5,309 nt of DNA, from positions 1 to 5,309 of the forward strand of contig JAJDXU010000029.1 of the NCBI GenBank assembly GCA_022823105.1, written 5' to 3'. Every line of letters begins with the position of its first letter. Positions within the stretch are counted from its first letter, which is position 1. Source of the DNA: Dehalococcoidia bacterium. GTDB taxonomy: Bacteria > Chloroflexota > Dehalococcoidia > Lucifugimonadales > UBA3495. The position numbers and the translations under genes are program-made. The notes under the pieces are model-generated. The model had not been told where the DNA came from, did no database searches, and was given only the letters and a program-made list of their open reading frames with translations. Positions 5,272 through 5,309 of this stretch are shown here, piece after piece.

Positions 5272-5309
5272 ATGACGGCGCGGGTCGGCGTCCCAATCGG
5301 ACATTACCT

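Noticed and set aside
5272..5309. ATG immediately after the TAG of the mini zinc-finger gene, open to the window end
   Set aside because: Only 12 codons are visible and there is no ribosome binding site; translational coupling is possible but cannot be supported.

Overview
The window is about 5.3 kb of GC-rich DNA with every supported gene on the + strand. GC-rich third codon positions, GTG and TTG starts, AAAGGAG/AAGGAG ribosome binding sites and U-poor hairpins after genes suggest an Actinomycetota accessory or mobile region. That assignment is inferred from composition and style; no taxonomic marker gene is present.

Layout: (1) 1-1370 is the 3' part of a DUF262 (GmrSD/SspE-like) gene, entering at its DGQQR motif and ending in a DUF1524/HNH-like region. 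It is the only gene whose family I recognise with confidence, and it points to a modification-dependent restriction or anti-phage role. (2) 1371-1797 is non-coding, with a strong hairpin 44 nt after the DUF262 stop. (3) 1798-2906 reads as one Cys-rich coding unit broken twice: an apparent one-base loss in a G run at 1878-1881 and an in-frame TAA at 2499-2501. Each half carries a PCxxCP knuckle and a V-[AS]-Y-x2-[IL]-AAN motif, so the unit looks like a tandem duplication. (4) 2998-3435 encodes a small acidic helical protein and is followed by a perfect 11-bp hairpin. (5) 3436-3997 is non-coding and holds several hairpins and a short stretch resembling the 3' end of a tRNA-Leu gene, possibly an old integration site. 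(6) 3998-4588 encodes an unrecognised protein with a very basic C-terminal tail. (7) 4589-5151 has no convincing gene. It has an extended -10 promoter (about 4717-4725), a run of compact hairpins and a U-tract terminator (5083-5105), together outlining a candidate structured RNA of roughly 370 nt. (8) 5152-5271 encodes a 39-residue mini zinc-finger protein with spacing C-x9-C-x10-C-x2-H.

How they work together: the DUF262 protein next to small unknown proteins, a possible att remnant, a structured RNA and a mini zinc-finger protein is typical of a defence or mobile-element cargo zone. Functional linkage among these genes is inference only. The most novel elements are the candidate RNA with the adjacent mini zinc-finger gene, and the doubly interrupted tandem PCxxCP gene.
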